Assembly (NCBI GenBank): GCA_937927685.1
Contig: CALBSC010000029.1
Location: 1 to 46,966 of the forward strand
Source: an uncultured Burkholderiales bacterium
GTDB taxonomy: Bacteria > Pseudomonadota > Gammaproteobacteria > Burkholderiales > Burkholderiaceae_C
DNA length: 46,966 nt
Direction: 5' to 3'
The translations under genes and the position numbers were made by a program. Under the pieces are notes generated by a model. The model ran no database searches and had not been told where the DNA came from. It worked only from the letters and a program-made list of their open reading frames with translations. Below, piece by piece: positions 17,251-25,132 of the stretch (its first letter is position 1; the number at the start of each line of letters is the position of its first letter).

Positions 17251-19821
17251 TCAGCCGGCCTGTTTGACGCGTTGTGTGATGTGCGCCAGTGCTTCTTCCA
17301 CCTGATCAATCAGGATGAGGCAGAGGTCGCCTTCCTGCAGTCGATCCATGGCTGTGTCGATGGCCTTGAACTCGCCATAGATTTCATCGATGTGTTGCGT
17401 GCGTGAGGCATTGGCCAGGCCTTCGCGCAAGAGTTTGAGCACCTCGCCGTCCACGCGGCCTCGCTGACAGGCATCCTGAAACAGCACGACCTGGTCAAAG
17501 GCTTCGCCAATGATCCGGGTTTGCTCGCGGATGTCGTCGTCGCGGCGGTCTCCCGCACCGCTGATCACCACGCTGCGACGTTTGCCGGGCATGGCCAGCA
17601 CGGCCTGCACCAGGGCCTTGATGGCGTCTGGGTTATGACCGTAATCGGCAATCACGGTGGCGCCGCGGAAGTTGAATTCGTTGAAACGGCCGGGCACGGC
17701 GTGGCTGTCGCTGACAAAAGTGGCCAGTCCCTTGCAAATGCTGTCCCACCCGATGTTCAGCGCCCACGCGGCAGCGATCGAGGCCATGGCGTTTTCAATC
17801 TGGAAATTGATTGCTCCCTTGCGTGTGAGTGGAATTTCGCTCAAGGGAATGCGTGTCTGGCGCGAGCCTTCCATGGCCACCAGTTGACCGTCCTCGACGA
17901 ACAGCACCCGCTTGCCTTGGGCGCGGTGCGTGGCCATGACAGGGTGGTGCGAATCGAGGGCAAAGAAGGTGACTTGGCCCGGACAGTTGCCCGCCATGGC
18001 GGCCACGATCGGATCGGCGGCGTTGAGCACCGCCATGCCGGTGGGTGCGACGTTTTGCACGATGACCCGCTTGAGCACCGCCAGGTCTTCCACGGTGGTG
18101 ATGTAGTTCAGGCCCAGGTGATCCCCCATGCCGATGTTGGTGACCACCGCCACCTGGCAGCGGTCAAAGGCCAGGCCTTCGCGCAACATGCCGCCACGGG
18201 CCGTCTCCAGCACGGCGGCATCGACATCGGGGTGCAGCAGCACATTGCGCGCGCTGCGCGGGCCGCTGCAGTCGCCCGAATCCATCTGACGGCCGTTGAC
18301 ATAGACGCCATCGGTGTTGGTCATGCCCACGCGCAAGCCACTGGTGTTGAGCAGGTGCGAGGTGAGCCGCACCGTGGTGGTCTTGCCATTCGTGCCGGTC
18401 ACCGCCACCACCGGGATGCGCCCGTCATCGCCGGGAGGGAAGAGGGTCTTCATGACGGCCTCGCCCACATCACGGCCCTTGCCGAACGAGGGGCTCAGGT
18501 GCATGCGCAGGCCGGGTGCGGCGTTGACTTCGACGATGCCGCCATTTTGTGATTCGAGGGGGCGCAACACCGTTTCACACACCACGTCGACGCCACAGAT
18601 ATCGAGGCCGACCATTTGAGCGGCCGCCACGGCGCTGGCCGCCACTTCCGGGTGAACGTCATCGGTCACATCGGTGGCGGTGCCGCCCGTGGACAAGTTG
18701 GCGTTATTGCGCAGGATGACGCGCGTCCCCTTGGTGGGCACGCTGTCGGCGTCATAGCCTTGCTCTTTCAGGCGTGCCAGTGCCACCTCGTCAAAGCGGA
18801 TCTTGGTGAGTGAGGTGGCATGGCCTTCGCCGCGACGCGGATCCGCATTGACGATGTCCACCAACTGCTTGACGGTGTGCTTGCCATCGCCCGTGACCAG
18901 CGGCGGTTCACGGCGGGCGGCGGCCACCAGTTTGTCGCCGACCACCAGCAGGCGGTAGTCGCTGCCGGGCAGGTAGCGCTCCACCATCACCTCGGGCCGA
19001 TGCAGATGCGCATTTTCATACGCGGCGCGCACGTCGGCTTCGCTGGTGATGTTCACCGTGACGCCACGTCCCTGGTTGCCATCGCGCGGCTTGACCACCA
19101 CCGGCCCACCGATTTCCTGCGCAGCCTGCCAGGCATCTTCGGCACTGTGCACCGGCCGTCCCAGGGGCACTGGCACGCCGGCGGCGTGCAGGAGCTTCTT
19201 GGCCAGGTCCTTGTCCTGGGCAATGAATTCAGCGATGGCGCTGGTGCTGTCAATCTCGGCGGCCTGGATGCGGCGCTGTTTGCTGCCCCAGCCCAGCTGG
19301 ACCAGGCTGCCTTCGGTCAGCCGACGGTACGGGATGCCACGCGCCACGGCCGCATCGACGATGGAGCCGGTGGAGGGGCCCAGCCGAATGTCTTCGTCCA
19401 GCTCGCGCAACAGGGCGACCGATTGGTCGAGTTCGAAGGCCTGGTCGCGAAGAGCCGCCTGGCACAGCTGTTCGGCCAGCTCCAGGGCACGCAGCCCCAC
19501 CTGCTCTTCGGTGTACTCGACCACGACCTGGAACAGGCCGTCGTCAGGGGTGGGCGTGGTGCGGCTGAAGGTCACCGGGCAACCCGCCTGGATCTGCAGG
19601 TGCAGGGTGGCGGCTTCCAGGGCATGGGCCAGGGTGAGCGGCGTATTGCGCTCGCTCGGACGTAACGCGCCGATGCCTGGAAACAGGTGCCGCAAACGGC
19701 TTTCAAATCCCGGGTGCGCCGACAACTGGTCTTCGGGCTGGCAGCGCACCAGGGCCTCGATGGCGGTGTGGCGGGTCCAGAGATTGGGCCCCCGCAGGGG
19801 GCGGATACGAGAGACGTCCAT
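17251..19821 (-). CDS. cphA: Cyanophycin synthetase
   Basis: Makes cyanophycin, a polymer of aspartate with arginine side groups that stores nitrogen and carbon as cytoplasmic granules. The 856-residue length is typical of CphA1. An N-terminal domain is followed by the ATP-grasp domain (LTEGSLVQLGWGSKQRRIQAAE, PVVVKPRDGNQGRGVTV, VEVNAAPGLRMH), which adds Asp. Then comes a Mur-ligase-like domain (VTGTNGKTTTVRL with P-loop Lys480, and YGHNPDAIKAL), which adds Arg. All motifs look active. Its ATG overlaps the stop of the upstream paralogue cphA' (TGATG), so the two are translated as a unit. A longer frame to 19920 is rejected because it would overlap that paralogue. Confidence 0.95.
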   Translation of the reverse strand: MDVSRIRPLRGPNLWTRHTAIEALVRCQPEDQLSAHPGFESRLRHLFPGIGALRPSERNTPLTLAHALEAATLHLQIQAGCPVTFSRTTPTPDDGLFQVVVEYTEEQVGLRALELAEQLCQAALRDQAFELDQSVALLRELDEDIRLGPSTGSIVDAAVARGIPYRRLTEGSLVQLGWGSKQRRIQAAEIDSTSAIAEFIAQDKDLAKKLLHAAGVPVPLGRPVHSAEDAWQAAQEIGGPVVVKPRDGNQGRGVTVNITSEADVRAAYENAHLHRPEVMVERYLPGSDYRLLVVGDKLVAAARREPPLVTGDGKHTVKQLVDIVNADPRRGEGHATSLTKIRFDEVALARLKEQGYDADSVPTKGTRVILRNNANLSTGGTATDVTDDVHPEVAASAVAAAQMVGLDICGVDVVCETVLRPLESQNGGIVEVNAAPGLRMHLSPSFGKGRDVGEAVMKTLFPPGDDGRIPVVAVTGTNGKTTTVRLTSHLLNTSGLRVGMTNTDGVYVNGRQMDSGDCSGPRSARNVLLHPDVDAAVLETARGGMLREGLAFDRCQVAVVTNIGMGDHLGLNYITTVEDLAVLKRVIVQNVAPTGMAVLNAADPIVAAMAGNCPGQVTFFALDSHHPVMATHRAQGKRVLFVEDGQLVAMEGSRQTRIPLSEIPLTRKGAINFQIENAMASIAAAWALNIGWDSICKGLATFVSDSHAVPGRFNEFNFRGATVIADYGHNPDAIKALVQAVLAMPGKRRSVVISGAGDRRDDDIREQTRIIGEAFDQVVLFQDACQRGRVDGEVLKLLREGLANASRTQHIDEIYGEFKAIDTAMDRLQEGDLCLILIDQVEEALAHITQRVKQAG

Positions 19822-22040
19822 CAGGCGTTGACCTTGAGGTTGGATGAAGTGGCCGACGGCGTCTGGCCGAAGTTCTTGAGGCCGGCACGAATGAGTTGCG
19901 GCGTGATGTCCAGGGCCCACGCGGCGGCCACGCTGGCCAGCAGCGTGCTGAGCTCCAGGCCTTCGTTGAGCAGGCGCGAGAACAGGGCGACGTCCAGGTG
20001 GAAGAGGGCCGTTTCCTGCTCGCCTCGCGCCAGGATGACCTGACCGTCGCGGCAGGACACCACCCGGTGGCCCTGCTGCCGGTGTTCCTTCAGCAAGGGC
20101 TGGTTGAAGTCACGCGCGTAGTAGACCACCTCGCCGTCGCACAACTCGGCCAGCGAGACGACAGCCGGTTCGTCGGCATTGAGCACGGCCGCGCCGGTGG
20201 GGAGCACCACATCCACCTGGGTGCGGACCACGTTGCGCATTTTTTCTTCGTTGACGATGTCATGATCGTCTCGCAGGGCCTCGTCGGTGACCGGCATGTC
20301 GGTCACGATGGCGACGGCACAGCGGTCATAGGGCAGGCCGTCTTGCAGGATGTGCCGGGGGGAGGTTTCGAAGACGGCCGCATCGAGCGCACGGTTGATC
20401 AACAACCGCTCGGCAAAGTCAAAGCCCCGCGCGTCGCGCGACTCGACCTGGCGTTGGGCCATGAACAGCCCCTGCTGGTTAGCCAGACCGGTGCGCCGTC
20501 CCGACAGGTGCAGCAACCAGGCGGTGAGCTGGGCAATTTGCGGGGTTTGCTGGCTGCCAATCACGCCGACGATGGGAATGCGCGCATGCTCCTGTGAGCC
20601 AAACAGGTGCTGCATGATGGCCTCGCCCACCGGGCGGGGTTTGCCCACGGCCGGTTTGCGGTGCATCAGCAGGCCGGGTCCTGCGTTGACCTCGATGACG
20701 GCGCCACCTTGTTCGTGCAAGGGGCGGGCGATGTCCTGCGCCACGATGTCAATGCCCGCGATGTCCAGACCGACCACCCGCGTGGCCAGGGTGGCGATGG
20801 CCGCCACGTCGGGGTGGATCTCGTCGGTGACGTCGATGTTGAGGTTGCCATTGCGCTGCACAATCACGCGCTGACCCAGCGTGGGCACGCTGGTCGGCTC
20901 CAGGCCCTGGCGCTGGATTTCCAGCAAATGGATGAGGTGGTCCGGGCCATGAAACCGGATGGCGGTCAGGGGGTAGATTTCGATATCGCCCCGTCGCGGG
21001 TCGTTGTTGACCTGGGTGTTGACGAGTTGCTCGATGGTGGAGACGCCGTCGCCGGTGATCGACACGGTCTCGCCCCGGGTGGCAGCCACCACCCGGTTGC
21101 CCACCACCAGCAGGCGATGCTCTTCGCCACGCACATAGCGCTCGACCAGGACGTACTTGCTCTCGAGTCGCGCCGCATGCCAGGCCGCCTCGACCGATGC
21201 CTGCGTTTGCAAGTCGAGGGAGACGCCGCGGCCGCGGTTGCCGTCATAGGGTTTGACCACCACGGGCAGGCCGATTTCCTGTGCCGCCACCCAGGCGGCT
21301 TCAGGGCTGTCCACCAGTTGACCCTCGGGCACCGGCACGCCGCACTGGGTGAGGAGTTGCTTGGTCAGGTCCTTGTCGCTGGAAATGCTCTCGGCAATCG
21401 CGCTGGTGCGGTCGGTCTCGGCTGTCCAGATGCGGCGCTGGCGCGAGCCGTAGCCGAGTTGCACCAGGTTGCCCTCGGTGAGACGGATGAACGGGATTTT
21501 GCGCTCGGCCGCTGCGTCGACGATACAGGCGGTGCTGGGGCCCAGGCAATACTTATCCACGACTTTTTTCAACGCCTCGACCGCAGCCGTGACGTCGAAG
21601 GGACGGTCGTTGATGGCGGCCATGACCAGTGCATGGGCGGTCATGAAGCTGCGGCGGCCCAGCTCTTCGTGCTCGGTGCGCACGACGACTTTGTAAACAC
21701 CGCGGCGGCTGATTTCGCGTGCCTTGCCAAACTCGGCCCGGGCACCCGCCAGGATTTGCAGCTCGATGCTGACGTGCTCCATGATGTGGCCCATCCAGGT
21801 GCCACCCACCAGACGGGTCAGGAAGCCCCCCCGGTGACCGACGCCGCAATGGTGTTCCACCAGGCCGGGCAGCCAGGCGTTGAGACGATCGTTGAAACCG
21901 GGGATGGTGTTGGAGGGGTGATCCTCCAGTTCGCCCAGGTCAATCAAGGCTTCGATGATGGGGCGATAGGTCCAGACCGAGGGGCCGCGCAGGTAATTGA
22001 TGCGCAGGATCTTAATATCGGGGAAGGTTTTCTCAGCCAT
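19821..22040 (-). CDS. Cyanophycin synthetase-like paralogue CphA' with a degenerate ligase half
   Basis: A 739-residue paralogue of CphA. The N-terminal and ATP-grasp parts are well preserved: ILRINYLRGPSVWTYRPIIEAL, LTEGNLVQLGYGSRQRRIWTAE, PVVVKPYDGNRGRGVSLDL, VIEVNAGPGLLMH. The Mur-ligase-like part is degraded: where CphA has VTGTNGKTTT it reads VIGSQQTPQIA, losing the P-loop Lys, and the terminal Mur domain with YGHNPDA is absent, explaining the shorter length. Such cphA' genes sit before cphA in many betaproteobacteria. ATG 22040 is preferred over GTG 22049; neither has a clear Shine-Dalgarno. Likely co-expressed with cphA. Whether it adds Asp residues, extends dipeptides or helps CphA is not known from sequence. 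Confidence 0.88.
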   Translation of the reverse strand: MAEKTFPDIKILRINYLRGPSVWTYRPIIEALIDLGELEDHPSNTIPGFNDRLNAWLPGLVEHHCGVGHRGGFLTRLVGGTWMGHIMEHVSIELQILAGARAEFGKAREISRRGVYKVVVRTEHEELGRRSFMTAHALVMAAINDRPFDVTAAVEALKKVVDKYCLGPSTACIVDAAAERKIPFIRLTEGNLVQLGYGSRQRRIWTAETDRTSAIAESISSDKDLTKQLLTQCGVPVPEGQLVDSPEAAWVAAQEIGLPVVVKPYDGNRGRGVSLDLQTQASVEAAWHAARLESKYVLVERYVRGEEHRLLVVGNRVVAATRGETVSITGDGVSTIEQLVNTQVNNDPRRGDIEIYPLTAIRFHGPDHLIHLLEIQRQGLEPTSVPTLGQRVIVQRNGNLNIDVTDEIHPDVAAIATLATRVVGLDIAGIDIVAQDIARPLHEQGGAVIEVNAGPGLLMHRKPAVGKPRPVGEAIMQHLFGSQEHARIPIVGVIGSQQTPQIAQLTAWLLHLSGRRTGLANQQGLFMAQRQVESRDARGFDFAERLLINRALDAAVFETSPRHILQDGLPYDRCAVAIVTDMPVTDEALRDDHDIVNEEKMRNVVRTQVDVVLPTGAAVLNADEPAVVSLAELCDGEVVYYARDFNQPLLKEHRQQGHRVVSCRDGQVILARGEQETALFHLDVALFSRLLNEGLELSTLLASVAAAWALDITPQLIRAGLKNFGQTPSATSSNLKVNA

Positions 22041-22107
22041 GGCGGTCACCGCACACAGGCTGGACAGCGCAGAGGAGGGGCCGACAGGCAGTGAACGACA
22101 CCACCGC

Positions 22108-22113
22108 TACAAT
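22108..22113 (+). promoter_or_regulatory. Probable -10 element upstream of the ABC exporter
   Basis: TACAAT in the divergent gap between cphA' and the ABC exporter, giving a predicted start near 22120 and an 80-base leader before ATG 22204. No strong -35 is visible. It precedes a terminator-like hairpin in the same leader. Confidence 0.4.
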
Positions 22114-22125
22114 CTGGCGCGTCAG

Positions 22126-22160
22126 GGAACCATGCGTCATGCCAGGTTCCTCTCTTTTTT
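22126..22160 (+). terminator. Terminator-like hairpin in the ABC exporter leader (possible attenuator)
   Basis: GGAACC (22126-22131) pairs with GGTTCC (22145-22150); inside, CATG (22131-22134) can pair with CATG (22138-22141) around a 3-base loop. A TCTCTTTTTT tract follows. The structure lies between the likely -10 and the start codon, so it could stop transcription prematurely. The stem is short and bulged, so strength is uncertain. Confidence 0.4.
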
Positions 22161-22203
22161 CTGACCGGTGCGTATGTTGAATGGGCACGGGTTGATTCCA
22201 ACG

Positions 22204-24519
22204 ATGAGTTCTACCAATCTGCCGGATACCGACTGGGCTGATGTGCCCGCTGGTTGGCAATCCGATGTGCAGCAACAGCTGTTGTCCGGAGAGAACGTTT
22301 GGGCCTGCCTCGAGGTTGACCTCGATGAACGCCTGACCTTCGCGCGCGGACTCCTGATTGTGACAGACCGGCGACTGCTCGCCAGTCCGCCCGATGTCAT
22401 GGCGGGCGGCGCGGCGACCCCCCTTGCCTGGCCGTCCTGGCCGCTGGCGGCAGGCCTGCAACTGCAACACCACGACCATGCCGGCGTGGGCACCCTGAGC
22501 CTGATACAGCCTGGTCAACGTCTGGCCCACTGGCGCTTCACCCTCAGCCGCAACGTGGCGGCCATGCGCCTGCAGGAGGTGTTCAACCAGCGGTGCGAGC
22601 AGATCGGGCTGGGCGAAGGCAGTCCTCCGCAGCGGGCGTTGCGCTGCGCCCATTGCAAACGGCCGCTGGAGCACCCCGGTGCGGTCTGCACGGCTTGCGA
22701 GGGTGACTTGCACACCCCGTCCTCCACCTGGGGGTTGTTTCGCCTGTGGCGTTTTGCCAAACCCTATCAGCACCGTCTTTTGCTGGGCTTTGTGCTGACC
22801 CTGGCCTCCACGGCGGCCACCCTGGTGCCGCCCTACCTCACCATGCCCTTGATGGACGAGGTGCTGATCCCGTTCCAGAACGGTCAGGCCATCGATGTCA
22901 CCCTGGTCAGCTGGTATCTGGGCGGGTTGCTGGCGGCCTCGCTGGTGGCCTGGGGACTGGGCTGGATGAAAACCTACATCCTGGCCCTGGTGTCCGAGCG
23001 CATCGGTGCGGATTTGCGCAGCACGGCCTTTGACCACCTCATGCGCCTGTCGCTGGAGTATTTCGGCGGGCGTCGCACCGGCGACTTGATGACGCGCATC
23101 GGGGCCGAAACCGATCGCTTGTGCCTGTTCCTCTCCCTGCACCTGATGGAGTTTGCCACCGACGTCATCATGATCGTGATGACCGCGCTCATCCTGTTCA
23201 CCATCGATCCGGGTCTGGCCCTGGCCACGCTCCTGCCGTTGCCGTTCATTGCCTGGCTGATTCACACGGTGCGCGATCGTCTGCGGCTGGGTTTCGAAAA
23301 AATCGACCGGGTCTGGTCCGAACTCACCAACGTGCTGGCGGACACCATTCCTGGCATCCGCGTGGTCAAGGCCTTTGCCCAGGAAAACCGCGAATCGGCC
23401 CGGTTCCAGGAAGCCAACCGGCACAACCTGGCGGTGAATGACCGCATCAACTTCCTGTGGGGCTTGTTCTCGCCCACGGTGACACTCATGACCGAAATCG
23501 GTTTGCTGGTGGTCTGGGCCTTTGGCATCTGGCAGGTGGCCAACCACCGGGTCACGGTGGGTGTCCTCACGGCCTTCCTGGCGTACATCGGGCGGTTTTA
23601 CATCCGGCTGGATTCGATGAGCCGCATCGTCTCGCACACCCAGAAAGCGGCAGCCGGGGCCAAGCGCATTTTTGAAATTCTCGACCATGTCTCCAGCGTG
23701 CCGGAACCGGCCAACCCGGTGCATCTGGCTCGGGTGGAAGGCCGCATCGTGCTCCAGGACGCGGGTTTCCGGTATGGCAACCGCGCTGTCATCCGCGGAC
23801 TCAACCTCGACATTCGACCGGGGGAGATGATTGGTCTGGTGGGGCAAAGCGGGTCAGGCAAGAGCACGCTGGTCAACCTGATCTGCCGCTTCTACGACCT
23901 GACCGAAGGCTCCATCCTGGTCGATGGTGTGGACATCCGGCATTTGCCCCTGGGCGAGTACCGCCGGCACATCGGCCTGGTGCTGCAGGAGCCCTATTTG
24001 TTTTTCGGCACCATCGCAGACAACATTGCCTACGGCAAGCCCGACGCGACGCGTGAGGAGATTGTGGCGGCGGCGCGTGCGGCCCATGCCCATGACTTCA
24101 TCCTGCGCCTGCCGCAAGGCTACGACTCGCTGGTGGGCGAGCGCGGACAGGGCCTGTCGGGTGGCGAGCGCCAGCGCATCTCGATTGCGCGCGCGCTGTT
24201 GATCAACCCACGCATCCTGATCCTGGACGAAGCCACCTCGTCGGTCGACACCGAAACCGAGCAGGAAATCCAGCGCGCGCTGGACAACCTGGTCCAGGGG
24301 CGCACCACCATTGCCATTGCCCACCGGCTGTCCACCCTGCACCGCGCCGACCGTCTGGTGGTGCTCGAGCAAGGGCGTCTGGTCGAAGAAGGTCAGCACG
24401 ATGAGCTGATGGCGCGGCAGGGTGCGTACTGGCGTTTGTACGAAGCCCAGGCCCGACAGGCACAGGCCGACCAGGCTGCCCTGCTGGGCTCCAACCGGTC
24501 CAGCAAGGAGGTCGTATGA
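22204..24519 (+). CDS. Cyanophycin-associated ABC exporter with PH-like and zinc-ribbon N-terminal extension
   Basis: A 771-residue half-size ABC exporter: one transmembrane domain (six helices, about 190-480) fused to one nucleotide-binding domain with GQSGSGKST (Walker A, about 547), LSGGERQRIS signature and LILDEATSSVD (Walker B), then a conserved switch His in AIAHRLST. It probably works as a homodimer. Before the membrane domain lie about 180 extra residues. The first 130 contain GLLIVTDRRLLASPP, a pattern of bacterial PH-like domains, and CAHC-x10-CTAC (Cys148, 151, 162, 165) is a zinc ribbon. The cargo is unknown; family members accompany cyanophycin genes. Start is uncertain: GTG 22168 and ATG 22174 are alternatives. 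It overlaps the DUF1854 gene by ATGA. Confidence 0.85.
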   Translation: MSSTNLPDTDWADVPAGWQSDVQQQLLSGENVWACLEVDLDERLTFARGLLIVTDRRLLASPPDVMAGGAATPLAWPSWPLAAGLQLQHHDHAGVGTLSLIQPGQRLAHWRFTLSRNVAAMRLQEVFNQRCEQIGLGEGSPPQRALRCAHCKRPLEHPGAVCTACEGDLHTPSSTWGLFRLWRFAKPYQHRLLLGFVLTLASTAATLVPPYLTMPLMDEVLIPFQNGQAIDVTLVSWYLGGLLAASLVAWGLGWMKTYILALVSERIGADLRSTAFDHLMRLSLEYFGGRRTGDLMTRIGAETDRLCLFLSLHLMEFATDVIMIVMTALILFTIDPGLALATLLPLPFIAWLIHTVRDRLRLGFEKIDRVWSELTNVLADTIPGIRVVKAFAQENRESARFQEANRHNLAVNDRINFLWGLFSPTVTLMTEIGLLVVWAFGIWQVANHRVTVGVLTAFLAYIGRFYIRLDSMSRIVSHTQKAAAGAKRIFEILDHVSSVPEPANPVHLARVEGRIVLQDAGFRYGNRAVIRGLNLDIRPGEMIGLVGQSGSGKSTLVNLICRFYDLTEGSILVDGVDIRHLPLGEYRRHIGLVLQEPYLFFGTIADNIAYGKPDATREEIVAAARAAHAHDFILRLPQGYDSLVGERGQGLSGGERQRISIARALLINPRILILDEATSSVDTETEQEIQRALDNLVQGRTTIAIAHRLSTLHRADRLVVLEQGRLVEEGQHDELMARQGAYWRLYEAQARQAQADQAALLGSNRSSKEVV

Positions 24520-25052
24520 GTGACGTCACCCAGGCCACCACGTCAACCGGGCAGGGCGTCTCGCTGGCCGGCGACGAGCAACCGCGTCAGGAGTCTTTCG
24601 AGATCGAGCAAGACGCGATGGGCCAGTGGCTGTTGCGGTTGCGCGATGGCACGGTGCATGAGCGTGTGGTGCCCGTGCGCGCGTTTCCCATCGCCTCACC
24701 CCGCGACGGCATTGCCATCATGAGTCGCGAGGGCCGTGAAATTCTCTGGATTGACCGACTCGACGATGTGCCCGAGCCCCAGCGTTCCCGCGTCGAACTG
24801 GCCTTGCAGGGCCGTGAGTTTTTACCCGAAATCCTGTGCCTGACAGGCGTGAGCAGTTACGCCACGCCCAGCGTGTGGCGTGTCAAGACCAGCCGGGGCG
24901 ACACCGAATTGGTGCTCAAGGGCGAAGAGGACATTCGTCGACTGACGGCCAATACGCTGATCCTGTCTGACGCGCACGGCGTGCAGTACCTCATCCGCCA
25001 CCTGGCCGGCATGGACCGTCACAGCCGCAAATTGCTCGACCGCTTCCTCTGA
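24516..25052 (+). CDS. DUF1854-family protein, partner of the ABC exporter
   Basis: A 178-residue protein of a family (DUF1854) without known function, found beside this type of ABC exporter and cyanophycin genes. No signal peptide or membrane segment is seen, so it is likely cytoplasmic. Recognisable stretches are PVRAFPIASPRDGIAIMSREGREILWID in the first half and the C-terminal EILCLTGVSSYATPSVWRVKTSRGDTELVLKGEEDIRRL, rich in strand-like sequence, ending in RHLAGMDRHSRKLLDRFL. Its ATG overlaps the exporter stop as ATGA, so the two are translationally coupled and probably act together. A role as a soluble regulator or adaptor is conjecture. Confidence 0.85.
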   Translation: MSDVTQATTSTGQGVSLAGDEQPRQESFEIEQDAMGQWLLRLRDGTVHERVVPVRAFPIASPRDGIAIMSREGREILWIDRLDDVPEPQRSRVELALQGREFLPEILCLTGVSSYATPSVWRVKTSRGDTELVLKGEEDIRRLTANTLILSDAHGVQYLIRHLAGMDRHSRKLLDRFL

Positions 25053-25132
25053 GACGTCAGGGTGACCCCGTCCGCGATGCGAACGGGCCCTGCGCCTGAA
25101 ACCATCGGTCGATGGGTGCGCTGTTTCAAGCG

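Noticed and set aside
20607..22094. 495-codon open frame antisense to cphA'
   Set aside because: It mirrors the conserved ATP-grasp gene; composition is shadow-like and no family pattern appears.
22033..23847. 604-codon open frame antisense to the ABC exporter
   Set aside because: It is a GC-rich shadow of the exporter frame; its translation is Gln/His/Gly/Arg-rich with no recognisable domain, and the exporter motifs on the plus strand are unambiguous.
25097..25128. Inverted repeats between the DUF1854 gene and eptA
   Set aside because: Short stems (CCATCG/CGATGG and TGAAAC/GTTTCA) without T runs on either strand; a terminator role is possible but unsupported.
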